Origin: Paracoccus sediminilitoris
GTDB taxonomy: Bacteria > Pseudomonadota > Alphaproteobacteria > Rhodobacterales > Rhodobacteraceae
Direction of reading: 5' to 3'
Assembly: GCF_003259195.1 (NCBI RefSeq)
Contig: NZ_QJPK01000016.1
Coordinates: 1-64,000, forward strand
Length of the DNA: 64,000 nucleotides
This document shows positions 63,198 to 64,000 of the stretch, piece by piece. The translations under genes and the position numbers were made by a program. Under the pieces are notes generated by a model, which worked only from the letters and a program-made list of their open reading frames with translations, did no database searches and was not told where the DNA came from. How positions within the stretch are numbered: position 1 is the stretch's first letter; each line of letters begins with the position of its first letter.

Positions 63198-63366
63198 CCT
63201 CGAACCACCTGTCTACTTCACTTCGTGCCTCATTCTGAACTGAAGGCGGCAGGATGCGCATTACTCCATCCCTCGTCATTTCGACCACGCTGCCTGGATC
63301 TGATTCTCGGGCAGCTTTGAGCGCGCGCTTGATCTCGGCTTCGGTGAATGCTGTTCGCCGTCCCAT
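63184..63366 (-). CDS. Small integrase-associated protein
   Basis: 60 residues: GRRTAFTEAEIKRALKAARESD, then VEMTRDGVMRILPPS and an acidic end [16 protein letters not shown] lies just upstream of ATG 63366, a near-perfect ribosome site. Short proteins starting (R)TxFTEAEIxRALKAA directly before a tyrosine integrase are common in alphaproteobacterial phages; a DNA-binding or excision-helper role is a guess from position. It overlaps the integrase start, so the two are translated together. Confidence 0.75.
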   Translation of the reverse strand: MGRRTAFTEAEIKRALKAARESDPGSVVEMTRDGVMRILPPSVQNEARSEVDRWFEDDAR

Positions 63367-63367
63367 A

Positions 63368-64000
63368 TCAACCTCCTTGATCGTTGCAGGGCAGGGGGCG
63401 GGGACGGCTTGTTCCGACCTCTCTGCGTGCCACGCGGGCTGCATGATCCAGCTTGGCCACGGCCATCACCGCGGGCTTCAGCTCGGCGGGCGCGTCGTCG
63501 TATTTCAGGCCCGTCCAGCGACCGTTCAGCCGGGGCAGCATGCCCTGCGGGATCACCTGCCAATTGGCCGGGTCGCAATTGGTCTTGTCACCGTCCAGGC
63601 ATTTCAGGACATGTCCCTCGGGCACCGGACCGTGCTGACGTTCCCACAAGTATCGGTGCTTGTGGACTGGGCGCGTGGCGTGGCCGTTCCACGGGTTCCG
63701 CTCGTCGACGATCATCACGACATAGCCGTCCTTGCTGTCGATGCGTTCGTGCCCCGGGCCGCGATGGTTCGCCGGCCGGTGCCCCGGCTTGAAGGCCGTC
63801 GCCATGACCTTGGCCCTGGCCTCCGGCGGCATCGGCTTGCCCTTGTTGTGAGAGACCTGCCCCTTGGTGAAATGCCCCGTCCGCCCTGTCATCCAGCCGC
63901 GCCGCTTGCAGAGCGCGGTCAGGTTCGCCTGCGAGACGTCGTCGCGCTGCCAGAAGGCCCGGAACAGCCTGTGCAGCTCCGCCCGCGGGAGGTGCTTGCG
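63368..64000 (-). CDS. Phage-type HNH endonuclease (5' end outside the window)
   Basis: At least 210 residues; the frame is open to the window edge, with no stop and plausible coding sequence upstream of the first internal Met (HRLFRAFWQRDDVSQANLTALCKRRGW). The N-terminal region ends in a TGRTGHFTKGQVSHNKGK basic motif. The HNH_3-type core follows: KHRYLWERQHGPVPEGHVLKCLDGDKTNCDPANWQVIPQ. Proteins of this layout occur in phages and prophages, where they cut DNA or act as homing-like endonucleases. It ends 1 nt before the small protein gene on the same strand, in the same element as the integrase. Confidence 0.82.
   Translation of the reverse strand, partial: RKHLPRAELHRLFRAFWQRDDVSQANLTALCKRRGWMTGRTGHFTKGQVSHNKGKPMPPEARAKVMATAFKPGHRPANHRGPGHERIDSKDGYVVMIVDERNPWNGHATRPVHKHRYLWERQHGPVPEGHVLKCLDGDKTNCDPANWQVIPQGMLPRLNGRWTGLKYDDAPAELKPAVMAVAKLDHAARVARREVGTSRPRPLPCNDQGG

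Overview
The window is GC-rich chromosomal DNA from an alphaproteobacterium, most likely a Paracoccus-like member of the Rhodobacteraceae. This is inferred from several features: the CP4-like AroA, the short HisG paired with HisZ, DUF2842 and DUF1007 proteins, the order trpG-trpD-trpC-moaC-moeA-lexA, an imuB-dnaE2 mutagenesis cassette, and LexA boxes of the alphaproteobacterial GAAC-N7-GAAC type. No species can be fixed from the sequence alone. Genes are tightly packed, with many 4-nt ATGA start/stop overlaps, and no gene-free stretch exceeds about 225 bases.

Layout. 1-4.9 kb: hexuronate catabolism (3' end of kduD, a fructuronate-reductase-like enzyme, uxaA, kdgK, a GntR/FCD regulator). 5-9.9 kb: SOS-controlled imuB-dnaE2. 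9.9-16.1 kb: siderophore uptake (ATPase, two permeases, binding protein, and a divergent TonB-dependent receptor). 16-22.9 kb: MFS exporter, parE, a glutathione transferase, a lipoprotein hydrolase, and a DUF1007/NicO metal-transport pair. 23-26.2 kb: hisS-hisZ-hisG. 26.2-30.2 kb: slyX, purA, a DUF2842 protein, thiamine pyrophosphokinase, ispG, and a tiny Cys/His-rich secreted peptide gene. 30.2-38.4 kb: moaA, a lipoprotein, a HEAT-like protein, aroA, prpE and maeB. 38.5-43 kb: the nucleoside-salvage operon cdd-deoA-deoB-add-upp. 43-46 kb: a SPOR protein, hemE and hemC. 46-51.6 kb: lexA and the operon trpG-trpD-ung-trpC-moaC-moeA. 51.8-57.1 kb: a membrane-anchored protein, an aminotransferase, ppiD and trpE. 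57.1-62 kb: a PRC-barrel protein, gpt, a LysE exporter, fabI, pdxH, a double cold-shock protein and a DUF192 protein. 62-64 kb: tRNA-Pro(TGG), followed at once by a tyrosine integrase, a small protein and an HNH endonuclease, which form the edge of an integrated phage or genomic island that runs out of the window.

How the parts work together. The uronate genes feed 2-keto-3-deoxygluconate into the Entner-Doudoroff pathway. lexA and imuB carry near-identical promoter architecture in which a TAGAAC -10 overlaps the LexA box, so the repressor and the translesion polymerase are predicted to respond together to DNA damage. prpE is preceded by TTTGCAAA elements like those bound by short-chain fatty acyl-CoA regulators, and the neighbouring malic enzyme has a perfect 20-bp palindrome in its promoter. 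Most of the window is ordinary core metabolism. I see no CRISPR array, no insertion sequence and no clear novel multi-gene system. The most unusual items are the small secreted peptide, the ung gene inside the trp operon, the paired regulatory sites, and the integrated element beginning at tRNA-Pro.
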